From Yoonia sp. (GTDB lineage Bacteria > Pseudomonadota > Alphaproteobacteria > Rhodobacterales > Rhodobacteraceae): a stretch of 64,000 bases of DNA. Position 1 is the first letter of the stretch. Each line of letters opens with the position of its first letter. The position numbers were made by a program, and so were the translations under genes. The DNA is taken from positions 22,384-86,383 of the forward strand of contig JAQXEG010000005.1 in assembly GCA_029250945.1 (NCBI GenBank). The letters are read 5' to 3'. Below, piece by piece: positions 63,965 through 64,000 of this stretch. The notes beneath the pieces were generated by a model. It saw only the letters and a program-made list of their open reading frames with translations, did not search any database and had not been told where the DNA came from.

Positions 63965-64000
63965 ATGATGGACCACGATATGACCAAATCGATTGCCATA
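63965..64000 (+). CDS. Possible start of a gene running off the window
   Basis: Twelve codons from ATG 63965 (or 63980) remain open to the end of the window: MMDHDMTKSIAI. There is no clear ribosome-binding site. No family can be assigned from so little sequence. Confidence 0.25.
   Translation, partial: MMDHDMTKSIAI

Noticed and set aside
1..64000. tRNA genes, prophage or complete insertion sequences
   Set aside because: No tRNA-like cloverleaf, integrase, capsid, transposase or terminal inverted repeat pair was seen on reading both strands; a tRNAscan/Infernal run would be needed to exclude a missed tRNA.

Overview
The window looks like chromosomal DNA of a marine alphaproteobacterium of the family Rhodobacteraceae (Roseobacter group). 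The evidence is its high GC content, its tightly packed and often ATGA-coupled operons, and several gene orders typical of the group: hda-ppk-ppx, the mcm/pccA/pccB/pccR propionyl-CoA block, a betI-betC-betB-betA choline-O-sulfate operon, DUF3572 next to pleD, and an alphaproteobacterial RNase P RNA. A Loktanella/Octadecabacter-like organism is plausible, but the species cannot be fixed from the sequence alone.

Layout. 1-5 kb: end of an AI-2E family transporter, the DnaA regulator hda, and polyphosphate kinase plus exopolyphosphatase. 5-8 kb: a small exported protein, a broken endonuclease/exonuclease/phosphatase gene, a DjlA-like chaperone, a GNAT acetyltransferase and a VOC protein. 8-19.4 kb: the propionyl-CoA to succinyl-CoA pathway (methylmalonyl-CoA mutase, PccA, PccB) with small exported proteins, an MFS transporter and the regulator PccR, with TTTGCAAA-type operators in front of pccB and pccR. 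19.4-25.2 kb: a CoxG-like protein and the choline-sulfate/choline to glycine betaine operon, with a BetI-type palindrome. 25-32.5 kb: transporters (two DMT, SLC13, MgtE), YebC, YmdB and 5-formyl-THF cyclo-ligase. 32.6-37 kb: guanine deaminase and 8-oxoguanine deaminase, a CAP-domain lipoprotein with a stop in its signal region, an inositol-phosphatase-type enzyme and an XRE regulator. 37-45.4 kb: quinone oxidoreductase, LysR, DUF1127, Bax-inhibitor-1 protein, L33, a decayed PAS gene, rnpB, a murein amidase, an Excalibur lipoprotein, gatCA and a BON/LysM protein. 45.4-52 kb: tadA, a methyltransferase, rluB, a sugar kinase, dtd and the Zur-controlled znu zinc-uptake genes. 52-58 kb: an MttB-family methyltransferase, a HAD hydrolase and a 1060-residue fusion of a reductive dehalogenase with its own flavin/ferredoxin reductase. 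58-62.6 kb: a frameshifted pleD, an EF-hand/ECF-sigma operon, DUF983 and NUDIX. 62.6-63.85 kb: a scar made of fragments of a plasmid RepA/ParA-type ATPase, an RTX-type protein and an unknown gene.

Two things stand out. First, gene decay is frequent. Premature stops or frameshifts occur in an endonuclease/phosphatase gene, a CAP lipoprotein, a PAS gene, the first codons of a BON/LysM gene and pleD, in otherwise intact housekeeping surroundings. Second, the self-contained reductive dehalogenase fusion sits next to an MttB-family methyltransferase and a HAD hydrolase and is the best candidate for unusual metabolism here. No CRISPR array, tRNA, prophage or complete insertion sequence was seen.
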